This document shows positions 1 to 8,234 of a stretch of 64,000 nucleotides of DNA, in pieces. The position numbers and the translations under genes are program-made. Numbering within the stretch: the first letter of the stretch is position 1; each line of letters starts with the position of its first letter. This stretch comes from DASRJW01 sp964567755 (lineage in GTDB: Bacteria; Krumholzibacteriota; Krumholzibacteriia; G020349025). Under the pieces are notes generated by a model. It was not told where the DNA came from. It saw nothing but the letters and a program-made list of their open reading frames with translations, and did not search any database. Location of the stretch: assembly GCA_964567755.1 (NCBI GenBank), contig CAZMNW010000037.1:62001-126000 (forward strand). The letters are read 5' to 3'.

Positions 1-300
1 ATGCCCGTTCGCACGATCCGTGTCGTCGCTCATCTCGTCGCCCGCGCCGACAAAGTCGAGGCCATGAAGGAAATCTTGCTCGGCCTGATTGCGCCGACGC
101 GCCGCGAAACCGGGTGCGTGACCTACGAACTGTTGCAGAATCGGTCGGAGTCGACGGATTTCACCTTCGTCGAGGAATGGACGAGCGACGCGGCGCTCGA
201 CACGCACCTGCAGTCGCCGCATGTGCAGAGCGCTCTGGCGCGGTTCGCCAATGTCGTCGCCATGTCGCCGGACATCCGGCGTTACGATCTCGTCGGATGA
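1..300 (+). CDS. ABM-domain monooxygenase-like protein
   Basis: Small 99-residue protein with the pattern of the antibiotic biosynthesis monooxygenase (ABM, YgiN-like) fold: an N-terminal strand, a lysine-rich helix, the segment ETGCVTYEL, the strand TDFTFVEEW, then a helix with THLQSPHVQ. Family members are cofactor-free dimeric ferredoxin-like oxygenases acting on quinols or related aromatics. The substrate here cannot be told. The window opens exactly at an ATG, so no ribosome binding site is visible and the true start could lie upstream. Its stop overlaps the start of the following dehydrogenase in ATGA, implying translational coupling. Confidence 0.85.
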   Translation: MPVRTIRVVAHLVARADKVEAMKEILLGLIAPTRRETGCVTYELLQNRSESTDFTFVEEWTSDAALDTHLQSPHVQSALARFANVVAMSPDIRRYDLVG

Positions 301-1172
301 GCCTCCACTCGCAGCGAGGTGGGACGCAGACGTCGATCGCCGGCAAGACGTGTCTCGTCACCGGAGCGAATCGCGGCATCGGGTTCGAAGTGGCGGCGCG
401 CCTTGTGAGCCTGGGCGGCGACGTGTGGTTGGGCGTGCGGACGGCGGAACGCGGCGAGGCAGCGCGCCGGGCATTGCGCATGCGCACGGGACGCGACGTG
501 CAAGTCCTGGCGATGGACTTGTCCAGTCGAGCATCGATTCGCACGGCGGCGCGACAGTTGAGTCAGCGCGTCGGGCGGCTGGACGTGCTGATCCACAATG
601 CCGCCACCATCCCGCACCGGCGCACGACGACGATCGATGGCATCGAGATGCAGCTCGCAGTCAATCACCTGGCGAGCTTCCTGCTCACACACCTGCTGTT
701 GCCGCAGCTGCACGCGGCTCCGGCAGCGCGCGTGATCCTCGTGTCCTCGAACGCGCATGCACGAGGTCGGCTCGATTTCGACGACCTACAGGCCGAGACG
801 CACTACGACAAGCGCGCGCGTTACAAGGCGACGAAACTCGCCAACGTCTTGTTCGTCCATGCTCTGGCCCGGCATCTCGAGGGCACACGCGTGTGCGTCA
901 ATGCCGTGCGCCCCGGGACGATCAACACTGGCCTGGTGCGAGACTTTCTCTGGCCGTTCGGCTTCCTGCGCTGGCTCATTGCGGGCAGCACACCTGCGCG
1001 CGGTGCGGCACCGATTGTGCGCGCGGCGACGGATCCCGAGCTCGCCGGAATCACTGGGTGCTATTTCGATCGCTTCCGACTCCGCCGTGCGGCGCCGAGG
1101 TCGCTCGACCAGGCGTTGCAGGAGAAGCTGTGGCAACGCAGCGCCGAACTGACCGCCATCGACGCCGTGTGA
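297..1172 (+). CDS. short-chain dehydrogenase/reductase (retinol dehydrogenase-like)
   Basis: A 291-residue classical SDR. The NAD(P)-binding motif TGANRGIG lies near residues 22-29, HNAA near the end of the fourth strand, LVSS carries the catalytic serine, and YKATK is the YxxxK active site. Length and the C-terminal region resemble retinol dehydrogenase/WWOX-type SDRs, often recruited to lipid or xenobiotic carbonyls; the substrate is unknown. The ATG at 297 overlaps the upstream stop by ATGA, so I prefer it over the long upstream extension of the frame. It probably forms an operon with the ABM protein. Confidence 0.9.
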   Translation: MSLHSQRGGTQTSIAGKTCLVTGANRGIGFEVAARLVSLGGDVWLGVRTAERGEAARRALRMRTGRDVQVLAMDLSSRASIRTAARQLSQRVGRLDVLIHNAATIPHRRTTTIDGIEMQLAVNHLASFLLTHLLLPQLHAAPAARVILVSSNAHARGRLDFDDLQAETHYDKRARYKATKLANVLFVHALARHLEGTRVCVNAVRPGTINTGLVRDFLWPFGFLRWLIAGSTPARGAAPIVRAATDPELAGITGCYFDRFRLRRAAPRSLDQALQEKLWQRSAELTAIDAV

Positions 1173-1256
1173 TGCCAGGGCCAGCGGCAATGATGGCGAG
1201 TGGTGGCGACCTGGGGCAGTGGCAACGGCGGCCCGAGGCGATCCAGGTTGGCCCGG

Positions 1257-1721
1257 TCAGTCGCCCACGGTGGCGATGCATTCGATCTCGACGCGAGCGC
1301 CGAGCGCGAGGCCGCTGGTGCCGAGGGCGCTGCGAGCGGGCGGCGCGCTGGGGAAGAACGTACGATAGACGCTGTTCATCGCCTCCCAATCGCGGATGTC
1401 GGCGAGGAAGACGCTGCATTTCACCACGCGATCCATGGACGAGTCATGGCGTTCGAGAATGGCGCGGATGTTCTCGAGTGTCTGCTGGGTTTCCGCGGCA
1501 ATGCCCCCAGGGACCAGATCGAGCGTGCCCGGGCGATTGCCGATTTGGCCCGAGACGAACAGAAGGTTGCCGACCCGGACGGCTTCGGAGAAAGGCAGCG
1601 CCTGCATCGTCGCCGAGGGCGAGGCAAAATGCTGGGCGCGCGTGGTGCGAGTGCACGCGGCCAGGAGGCTCACGGCAACGAGAACGAGTTCGACTGCGAT
1701 CCTGTTGGTTGTGGGACTCAT
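1257..1721 (-). CDS. RidA-family protein with lipoprotein signal
   Basis: A 154-residue protein whose C-terminal 120 residues form a RidA/YjgF domain (enamine/imine deaminase fold). The Arg of PARSALG and the Glu of VEIECIA match the substrate-binding Arg and catalytic Glu of active RidA proteins. Unusually, the N-terminus is a hydrophobic signal ending in the lipobox LLAAC with Cys at residue 23, so the protein should be an exported lipoprotein. Canonical RidA is cytosolic. The gene lies just downstream of the flavin oxidoreductase on the same strand and may be cotranscribed; flavin oxidases can generate imines, which would give RidA a substrate (inference). Confidence 0.85.
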   Translation of the reverse strand: MSPTTNRIAVELVLVAVSLLAACTRTTRAQHFASPSATMQALPFSEAVRVGNLLFVSGQIGNRPGTLDLVPGGIAAETQQTLENIRAILERHDSSMDRVVKCSVFLADIRDWEAMNSVYRTFFPSAPPARSALGTSGLALGARVEIECIATVGD

Positions 1722-1788
1722 GGCTTGTTTCGCTCACCGATCACGATGACGTTTTCTGCACCTGGGCGGCGGCCGCACCGGCGCGCGG

Positions 1789-3195
1789 CTAGCGCGCGTG
1801 GGTGGGACGGATGTTCTGGTTCATACGGAAAAAGTTGTCGGGATCCCAGCGATCCTTGACGGCGACGAGACGCGTCCACACATCGGGCGAATAGGCCTCG
1901 CGAACGCGGTCGTCGCCTTCCTCGCTCAGGAAGTTGACGTAGACACCGTGGGCGTACGGCTGTGTCGCGGCGTGGAACCCGCGCGCCCACTCGCGGCAGC
2001 GCTCGTCGTCCTGCACATCCTCCCAGCGCGTGTGGATGTTGAGGACGAACGGCATGCGGCGGTGCACGTAGGCGGTGGCATCTTCGGCGACGCGGCTCGG
2101 AGCGCCTTCCATGTGCGGAATGAAGGTCTCGCAGGCCGAAGTGGGCATGCGTTCGCTCCACTCCAGGATACGGTCGATGCAGGCATCGGACAATTCCATC
2201 AGATGGTGCGACTTCCAATAGTTGCGAGCGCCATGGGCGACGAGCGGGTCGAAGCCCGATTGCCATTCGGTCCAGGGATTGAGCCCGATGGCCTCGCCGA
2301 GCGACGGCACGCACTCGCGCAGCGGTCGGACGAGCTGTTCGCCCCGTGCCGGGTCCCCGAGCCACACGAACGGCACGATGACCACGAGCTTGCCGTGGCT
2401 GCTCGCCGGCAGGAAAGGCAGCGGCGGCGCATGGCGCAGCACCATCCACACGGTCATCTCGTCCGGCAACGTGCGCACGTACTGGCGATGAAACTCGAGA
2501 TACCGTCGCGCGTCCTCGATGGGCTTGACGATGAACCCCGAATACACTTCATGGCCGATGGCCGCGCAGCGAAACACGAAGGAGGTGACGATGCCGAAAT
2601 TGCCGCCGCCACCGCGCAGGCCCCAATAGAGATCTTCGTTTTCTTTGTCGCTGGCCTGGACGAGCTGACCCTCGGCGCTTATGACCTCGGCGGCGAGCAA
2701 ATTGTCGACCGAGAGGCCATGCTTGCGACTGATCCAGCCGAAGCCACCGCCCAACGCCAGTCCGCCGACGCCGGTGTGCGAGATGATGCCGGCTGAGACG
2801 GCGAGACCATGCAACTGTGTTTCGTGATCCACGTCGCCGAGCAGGCAACCGCCATCCACGTGCGCGGTCTGGTGCCGGGAATGCACGTTGACGCGACGCA
2901 TGAGCGAAAGATCGATCAGCAAGCCATCATCGCAGACCGCGGTACCGGCCGAATTGTGGCCGCCACCCTTCACCGCGACGCGGAGTCCGTGCTCGCGGGC
3001 GAAACGGACCGCTTGGATGACGTCGTGCGTGCCGACGCAGCGCGCGATCGCGGCGGGCCGGCGATCGAACATGCCGTTCCAAATGCGCCGCGCAGCGTCG
3101 TAGCCTGGATCCTCGGGCGCGAGAATCTGGCCACGAAACTGCGGGCGCAGTGAGTCGATGGAGCCCGCGATTCCCACGTGACGACCTCGGTGCAT
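1789..3195 (-). CDS. FAD-linked oxidoreductase, berberine-bridge/6-hydroxynicotine oxidase type
   Basis: A 468-residue secondary-metabolite-type flavin oxidase. An N-terminal PCMH FAD-binding domain contains KGGGHNSAG, whose His at about residue 80 is the usual site of covalent 8-alpha-histidyl FAD attachment. It is followed by GVGGLALGGGFGW and SRKHGLSVDN. The C-terminus is a BBE domain with DRWDPDNFF before the final strand. The second cysteinyl attachment seen in plant bicovalent enzymes is not apparent. I start it at the ATG at 3195; the open frame extends upstream but only as antisense of the divergent gene. The substrate is unknown. RidA lies downstream on the same strand. Confidence 0.9.
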   Translation of the reverse strand: MHRGRHVGIAGSIDSLRPQFRGQILAPEDPGYDAARRIWNGMFDRRPAAIARCVGTHDVIQAVRFAREHGLRVAVKGGGHNSAGTAVCDDGLLIDLSLMRRVNVHSRHQTAHVDGGCLLGDVDHETQLHGLAVSAGIISHTGVGGLALGGGFGWISRKHGLSVDNLLAAEVISAEGQLVQASDKENEDLYWGLRGGGGNFGIVTSFVFRCAAIGHEVYSGFIVKPIEDARRYLEFHRQYVRTLPDEMTVWMVLRHAPPLPFLPASSHGKLVVIVPFVWLGDPARGEQLVRPLRECVPSLGEAIGLNPWTEWQSGFDPLVAHGARNYWKSHHLMELSDACIDRILEWSERMPTSACETFIPHMEGAPSRVAEDATAYVHRRMPFVLNIHTRWEDVQDDERCREWARGFHAATQPYAHGVYVNFLSEEGDDRVREAYSPDVWTRLVAVKDRWDPDNFFRMNQNIRPTHAR

Positions 3196-3243
3196 GCGCG
3201 AACCCGGAGGGTGAATTCGGCTAGGATACACGTCGTGGAACGA

Positions 3244-4392
3244 ATGGCAAATCGAAAGTCCCGGCAGTCCTCGACGCGCTGGGGGGCGGTCGCCGGCCTC
3301 GCCGCGTTGGCCTTGGCCGCTTGGGTGTGGGCCTCGCCGCGCAACCCCTATCTCCGCGACCAGGCGAAGGCGGAGACCGCGCTCAGGACGTGGAGTGACT
3401 CGACGTTGGCGCGGACACAACCGGCGGGCAAGCTCTTCGTCGAGGGCTACTTCATGCGCGCGTTGGTCGCGGCGCAATCGGTGCAAATGCAAACGGAGCC
3501 CAGTGGCGGCGTTGCTGAACGCATGGGCGTGGTTCGGGCCATGGCATTCGCCGACAGCCTCGTGGCGCAGCAGCTGCATCACGGATACTGGTCGATCGGT
3601 TACGCGACGTCCTGGCTTGCCGACATGGGGGCCGCGCTCGGCGTGTTCCATGCCCTCGAGGCGCACGTGGACAGCGCTCGCGCCCAACGCTACGAGGACG
3701 CGGCCGCAGCGTTCATCGCCGCGATCGTGCGCGATGGGATGATGCTGTCGTCCGGGGCCCTGGGCGTTGGATGGCCGGTCACGGGCAGCGGCGCCACCAA
3801 AGCGTGGAGATCCGATGTCGGCTGGGCGGACGATCCCTATCTCGTGAGCACGGCGCTCGTCGGCATCGAGCTGCAGGCATGGCTGTTTCGACGCACACAC
3901 GACGTCGAGTATCGGCGCCGTGCGCTGGCAGCGCTCGACTACACCCTGTCGCAGCTGCAACGGGACGGGTCGCTCCCGAGCCTGGTGCGGAGCGAGGGGG
4001 TGAACACGGTGGCGGCGTATGTCGAAGAAGGTTGGATGGCTGCCGATCTGCTGCTCGACGACCCGCAGGTCTCGGCAAAATTGCGGCAAGCTTTGCTCCC
4101 GCATGTGGAATGGGTGCTGCGGACACAGCGATCCGACGGCACTTGGGATAGCGCCGTGCGCGGCGATTTCGCGCGCACGCCTGCAATCGTCGACTTCCTG
4201 ATCTGGTACGACCAGCGCTGTGAAGCACGCGACGACGTCAAGGCGGCGGTGCGCAAAGCGGGCGCCTTCCTCACCGATCCAAAGCGCTGGGCGAAACGGG
4301 GATTCCTGGACGCGAGCGACACCGCCGAGATCTGGCGTGCGCTTTGCGGTCGGCCACTGGCAGCTCTCGTCGCCGGCAAACCCGTGTTGTGA
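3244..4392 (+). CDS. membrane-anchored or secreted alpha-barrel protein of unknown function
   Basis: A 382-residue protein with an N-terminal signal anchor (basic MANRKSRQ, then an Ala/Leu-rich helix near residues 14-30). The rest is helical and Trp/Tyr-rich, with recurring features such as HGYWSIGY, EEGWMAADLL and SDGTWDSA. These resemble the inner helices of alpha/alpha-toroid proteins (unsaturated glucuronyl hydrolase or terpenoid-cyclase folds). I cannot assign an enzyme. In-frame GTG codons at 3178 and 3235 are alternatives to the ATG at 3244. It diverges from the flavin oxidase across a gap of about 50 bases, so promoters must lie in or overlap both 5' ends. Confidence 0.75.
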   Translation: MANRKSRQSSTRWGAVAGLAALALAAWVWASPRNPYLRDQAKAETALRTWSDSTLARTQPAGKLFVEGYFMRALVAAQSVQMQTEPSGGVAERMGVVRAMAFADSLVAQQLHHGYWSIGYATSWLADMGAALGVFHALEAHVDSARAQRYEDAAAAFIAAIVRDGMMLSSGALGVGWPVTGSGATKAWRSDVGWADDPYLVSTALVGIELQAWLFRRTHDVEYRRRALAALDYTLSQLQRDGSLPSLVRSEGVNTVAAYVEEGWMAADLLLDDPQVSAKLRQALLPHVEWVLRTQRSDGTWDSAVRGDFARTPAIVDFLIWYDQRCEARDDVKAAVRKAGAFLTDPKRWAKRGFLDASDTAEIWRALCGRPLAALVAGKPVL

Positions 4393-4445
4393 GGAGGCCA
4401 GGCTGGCCCAGCGTGGGCCGCTCGCCAGGCGCTCGCGCTAGGTTT

Positions 4446-4475
4446 CGCCTTCGAGCAGCTCAGGGCTCGAAGGCG
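4446..4475. terminator. 11-bp hairpin between convergent genes
   Basis: A perfect inverted repeat (CGCCTTCGAGC at 4446-4456 and its complement at 4465-4475, 8-base loop) sits between the convergent toroid-protein and GYD-protein genes and overlaps the GYD stop codon. No T-run follows on either strand, so intrinsic termination is only a possibility. Confidence 0.35.
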
Positions 4476-4747
4476 TCGCTCAATTCGTGCATGGGGATGG
4501 CTGAGAGCGTGGCGGCGCGGAAGAATCCGCGTGACGCGATCAGTGCACTGACTTTGGCGGCGGTCTTGGCGTCGGGTGCTTCGATGATGGCGACGACGTC
4601 GTATTCCCCGAGCGTGGCCCAGCCATGCACGAGCTTGACCCCATTCTGCTCCATGACCTGGCGCGTATCGTCGAGCATTGCCTTCAGATTCTGAATGTTG
4701 CGAATGCCTTGCTCGGTCAGCTTCGCCAGCCGGATGAAGGTCGGCAC
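4460..4747 (-). CDS. GYD-domain protein
   Basis: A 95-residue protein starting PTFIRLAKLTEQG and ending in the FFRAATLSA region, the standard GYD domain (dimeric ferredoxin-like fold; biochemical role unknown in general). The family namesake is visible as LGEYDVVAIIE. I choose the GTG at 4747 because GAAGG lies at good spacing upstream and the family normally begins here. The longer frame to 4810 would add an unconserved leader. Confidence 0.85.
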   Translation of the reverse strand: MPTFIRLAKLTEQGIRNIQNLKAMLDDTRQVMEQNGVKLVHGWATLGEYDVVAIIEAPDAKTAAKVSALIASRGFFRAATLSAIPMHELSDAFEP

Positions 4748-4864
4748 GGTGTCACCCTTCTCTGCGCCGCCGACCGCTGGCCGCAAACGGCTCGGCAGCC
4801 CTTGCGGCAATGGTCGGTGGCATCGGTCTCGATCATAGCATGGTCCACGCCCGCATTTCTGGAA

Positions 4865-5311
4865 TCACGGCAAGCGCAACGAACCCAGATCGGAGGCGGC
4901 GATGTCCGCACCATCCGCCATCGCCACCACGCGCCAATGCAAGAGCCGGGATGGCGCCACGGGGCGCCACATCTCTTCCAGATCCAGCAACGCGACATTG
5001 GTGGCTCCGGCACGATGGCGCCCGACTTCACGCATCTCCTGCGACCAGAAGCGCACTTCATACTGCTGGGCGCCGAGGAACGAGGTCCACTGGATGCGAA
5101 TCAGCGAACGCACCGGGTTGTCCGCATCCGGTTCGATGGCGCCGACCGCCTCGAGACGCGAAGCGGTGTCGCCGTCGGTCGTCGTGCCGAGCCCTGGGTC
5201 GCTCGGGTCGAACACCGAGACTGCCGCCAGACCGACGAGGAGGAGTGCGGGCAGCAGCCAGGGCGTCCGCGTGGTCCACCTTTGCAGCTCTGCGAAGCGC
5301 GAGATTGCCAT
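4865..5311 (-). CDS. small membrane-anchored protein with fibronectin III-like segment
   Basis: A 148-residue protein. One transmembrane helix lies near residues 17-37 (TPWLLPALLLVGLAAVSV). The following extracytoplasmic segment has the strand pattern IQWTSFLGAQQYEVRFW and LHWRVVAM, typical of fibronectin type III-like or related beta-sandwich repeats. Start chosen at the ATG at 5311, preceded by TGGGAG. It sits upstream of the GYD gene on the same strand with a gap of about 120 bases. No specific function recognised. Confidence 0.6.
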   Translation of the reverse strand: MAISRFAELQRWTTRTPWLLPALLLVGLAAVSVFDPSDPGLGTTTDGDTASRLEAVGAIEPDADNPVRSLIRIQWTSFLGAQQYEVRFWSQEMREVGRHRAGATNVALLDLEEMWRPVAPSRLLHWRVVAMADGADIAASDLGSLRLP

Positions 5312-5470
5312 GGACGAAGACTCCCACAGGATGCGCAACGCGGCAAGACGCAATGGTTTCCGCGCGCACCCGCTGGTTGACAGTCCCCGCGCTTGTGGTT
5401 AGTGTGGGCGGGCCCTGAAATCGTGTTTCGTGCCCCCGATGCGGGGCGCCGCGTCGAGCGAAAAATCGCT

Positions 5471-5564
5471 GGAGAGATGCCCGAGAGGCCGAAGGGGCTC
5501 GCCTGCTAAGCGAGTGTGGGGCACAAAAGTCTCACCGAGGGTTCGAATCCCTCTCTCTCCGCCA
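5471..5564 (+). tRNA. tRNA-Ser(GCT)
   Basis: Class II cloverleaf with a 7-bp acceptor GGAGAGA/TCTCTCC, anticodon stem CTCGC/GCGAG and loop CTGCTAA with anticodon GCT at 5505-5507, a long variable arm, T-loop GTTCGAATC, discriminator G and an encoded CCA. Reads AGC/AGU serine codons. Confidence 0.95.
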
Positions 5565-5606
5565 GAGTCGAACGAACATAGCAGGTCGTTCGGAAATGCG
5601 ATCGTT

Positions 5607-5683
<77 letters not shown>

Positions 5684-5687
5684 CTCG

Positions 5688-5724
5688 CAACGGGCCGGCA
5701 CCACACTGCCGGCCCGTTGTGTTC
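5688..5724 (+). terminator. hairpin after the tRNA pair
   Basis: A 13-bp perfect GC-rich stem (CAACGGGCCGGCA at 5688-5700 with its complement at 5707-5719, loop CCACAC) begins 4 bases after the tRNA-Arg CCA. The downstream T-run is weak (TGTTC), but position and stem strength favour termination of the tRNA transcript. Confidence 0.6.
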
Positions 5725-5747
5725 ATGACAGGCACGGCGGAGGAGTC

Positions 5748-6623
5748 TTGACCGCGACATGGGAACCGAAGATTCGCGCCTTGGGTGCGGACTTGCGCTC
5801 GCCATCGAGTGTTCTGGCATTGCGCGCCGGAGATCTGTTGCGCGAGGTCGCGACGACCGATCCGGAACTGCTCGCCGAGGCGGCGCGCGCCATCGTCTTG
5901 TCGCAGCCAGCACTGGCGGCGGTGGCCAACGTCGCCAATTTCGTCTTGCGCACCGTCGAAACATTGGGGATGTCTTCGGTCGGCAATGCGCTCGAGTCGT
6001 TGCGTCAGGGCTTGGACGCCGACCGGCACGCCGCCGCCGCGGCGCTCGTCGAACGCGTGCACGAGCCGGTGCGAGTCGTCACGACGTCCGCCAATGTAAT
6101 GGTGGCCGAAGCGATCCAGGCGCTGCATCGTCGCGATCTCTTGGCCGGGGTCGTGTGCGCCGAGTCGCGACCGTTGCACGAGGGCACGGCGTTCGCGCGC
6201 TGGTTGGCAGCGCAGGAGCGACCGGTGACCCTGGTCACCGATGTCGGTCTGTGCGCGCATCTCGAGGGCAACGCCATTCTCATCGTCGGCGTCGAGAGCA
6301 TCTTGCCGCGTCTGGTGGTGCACCGCACGGGGACGCGCGTGCACGCCATCTGGGCGCGTCTGGCCGGCGTTCCCCGCTTCGCGCTCGCGACTCGCGATCG
6401 CATCTATCCACAGGAATTGCTCGGGCGTTTCACCCTGCCCTCGCACCCCGCAAGCGAGCTGTTGCGCGACCCACCGATCGGCTTGAGCGTCGACAGCCGC
6501 GCCTACGATGTCTCGGAGCACGAGACGTGGAGTGAGATCCTGGTGGGAGGGCAGCCGGCGGAGATTGCCGGGCAGCGCGGTGACCACAAGTTGGCGCGTT
6601 GCCTCGAGCAGCTGGCGATCTGA
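5748..6623 (+). CDS. eIF-2B alpha/beta/delta-like protein
   Basis: A 291-residue protein resembling the eIF-2B/MtnA/ribose-1,5-bisphosphate isomerase superfamily. It has a helical N-terminal half, ANVMVAEAIQAL, then a Rossmann-like half with GVVCAESRPLHEGTAFARWL and VTLVTDVGLCAHLEGN, where the family has ESRP and a Thr-Asp substrate-contact region. Archaeal and bacterial relatives isomerise sugar phosphates; the actual substrate is unclear. Start is a TTG at 5748 directly after GGAGGAG. The spacing is short, but no other start fits before residue 73. Confidence 0.75.
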   Translation: MTATWEPKIRALGADLRSPSSVLALRAGDLLREVATTDPELLAEAARAIVLSQPALAAVANVANFVLRTVETLGMSSVGNALESLRQGLDADRHAAAAALVERVHEPVRVVTTSANVMVAEAIQALHRRDLLAGVVCAESRPLHEGTAFARWLAAQERPVTLVTDVGLCAHLEGNAILIVGVESILPRLVVHRTGTRVHAIWARLAGVPRFALATRDRIYPQELLGRFTLPSHPASELLRDPPIGLSVDSRAYDVSEHETWSEILVGGQPAEIAGQRGDHKLARCLEQLAI

Positions 6624-6676
6624 TCGCGACCCGCACGGCCGCTCCGGGGCGGTTTCGGATTTCTTCCGAAAAGGCA

Positions 6677-6705
6677 TTGCCGCCACGGGCCAAGCTTGCT
6701 TTAAT
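6677..6705 (+). promoter_or_regulatory. sigma-70-type promoter for pepA
   Basis: TTGCCG at 6677-6682 and TTTAAT at 6700-6705 with exactly 17 bases between them. The pepA ATG is at 6714, only 8 bases past the -10, so transcription would begin at or within a base or two of the start codon, giving a leaderless mRNA. Confidence 0.55.
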
Positions 6706-6713
6706 GTGTCCCC

Positions 6714-8234
6714 ATGCGAATCCGCCTGCGAAGAGGAGACCTGCCCCGCCTGCGCACGCCGCTTCTCTGCGTGCCAATGTACGAGGGTGAAACGCTTCGC
6801 GGTGCGTTGGCGGCCCTCGACAGGGCCTGCGGCGGTATCCTCGCGGCGGTCATGCGTGCCGGGGATTGGAGCGGCAAACCGGGCACGCACGTTACCCTCT
6901 ACAACCCGAAACCTTCCGGGCCGCGTCGTATCCTTCTCCTCGGCGTCGGCAAGGAACCGGATCTGGATCTCGAACGCATCCGCCAGGTTGCAGCGCGCGC
7001 CGTCGTGCGCGCCGGCGAGCTGCAGGCGCGCGAGGTGGCGATCCTGTTTCCAGCCCCGCAGAGGCTCGGGGATCGTCCCATGGCGCAAGCGCTCACCGAA
7101 GGCAGCCTGCTCGGCGACTACCGGTTCGACAAATACAAGAGTAGGAGCGACAACGGCGCCACCAAGCTCGAGTCGGTGATCCTCGTGGCTGTCCGGCACG
7201 TGGATGCAGAGGTTACGCGCGGCATCGAAGAAGGCGAGATCTTGGCCGAGGCGGTGCGCAAGGCGCGCGACATGGTGAACGCGCCAGCCAACGAGGTCAC
7301 GCCGACGGAAATGGCCGAGCGTGCTCGAGCTTCGGCCGAGGCGTTCGGGTTCAAGTGCAAAATTCTCGACCGTAAAGAAGCCGAAAAGCTGGGAATGGCG
7401 GGCTTGGTGGCGGTCTCGGCCGGCACCGACCAGCCACCGTGTTTCATCATCCTCGAATACGAGGGCGCGGGCAAACGGGCGCCGCGCTTCGTCTTCGTCG
7501 GCAAAGGCATCACCTTCGACGCCGGCGGCATTTGCATCAAACCCGCGCCCAAGATGGACGAGATGAAGGGCGACATGGGGGGCGGTGCGGCCGTGATCGG
7601 TGCCATCGAGGCCGCAGCGCGCTTGCGGCTTCCGGTCCGTGTCGTAGGCTTGGTGCCGTGCACGGAGAATCTCCTCGGCGGCAGCGCCTATCGTCCCGGC
7701 GACATCTTGCGCATGGCCAATGGCAAGACGGTGATGGTCGACAACACGGACGCCGAAGGACGCCTGGTGCTGGCGGATGCGCTGGTCTACGCCCAACGCT
7801 ACGAACCCGCGGCCATCATCGATTTGGCGACGCTCACGGGAGCGGCGCTCATTGCCCTCGGACAAACCGCCACGGCCGTTCTCGGCAACGATCGCCACCT
7901 GATCGAGGATCTCTTGGCGGCAGGCGCCCGTTGCTTCGAACGCTTGTGGGAGCTGCCGCTGTGGGAAGACTACGAGGAGCTCATTCGCTCGCCGGTCGCC
8001 GACATCAAGAACACGGGTGGAAAGAATGCCGGTACCATCACGGCCGCGACGTTCCTCAAGCACTTCGTCGCCGGCACGCCTTGGGCGCATCTGGATATCG
8101 CGGGCACTTCGTATCTCGACAAGGCGGAGGGCTATCGCCCGCAGGGCGGCACCGGCGTCGGCGTCCGGCTGCTGATCGAGTTCTTGCGCGCGCGCGCCGC
8201 GGAGGCGACTGCCGATGGCGGCCGGCGAGCCTGA
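6714..8234 (+). CDS. pepA: leucyl aminopeptidase (M17)
   Basis: A 506-residue cytosolic aminopeptidase of family M17: an N-terminal macro-like domain and a C-terminal catalytic domain. The dimetal site is visible as VGKGITFDAGG, MKGDMGGGAAV and NTDAEGRLVLADAL. PepA removes N-terminal residues from peptides as a hexamer, and some members also bind DNA at recombination sites. Length and motif order are normal. The gene overlaps the next one by 20 bases, so translation is probably coupled. No ribosome binding site is visible; see the promoter for a leaderless explanation. Confidence 0.95.
   Translation: MRIRLRRGDLPRLRTPLLCVPMYEGETLRGALAALDRACGGILAAVMRAGDWSGKPGTHVTLYNPKPSGPRRILLLGVGKEPDLDLERIRQVAARAVVRAGELQAREVAILFPAPQRLGDRPMAQALTEGSLLGDYRFDKYKSRSDNGATKLESVILVAVRHVDAEVTRGIEEGEILAEAVRKARDMVNAPANEVTPTEMAERARASAEAFGFKCKILDRKEAEKLGMAGLVAVSAGTDQPPCFIILEYEGAGKRAPRFVFVGKGITFDAGGICIKPAPKMDEMKGDMGGGAAVIGAIEAAARLRLPVRVVGLVPCTENLLGGSAYRPGDILRMANGKTVMVDNTDAEGRLVLADALVYAQRYEPAAIIDLATLTGAALIALGQTATAVLGNDRHLIEDLLAAGARCFERLWELPLWEDYEELIRSPVADIKNTGGKNAGTITAATFLKHFVAGTPWAHLDIAGTSYLDKAEGYRPQGGTGVGVRLLIEFLRARAAEATADGGRRA

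Noticed and set aside
1789..4104. 771-codon version of the flavin oxidoreductase
   Set aside because: The first 303 codons are antisense to the alpha-toroid gene; the conserved protein begins at the ATG at 3195.
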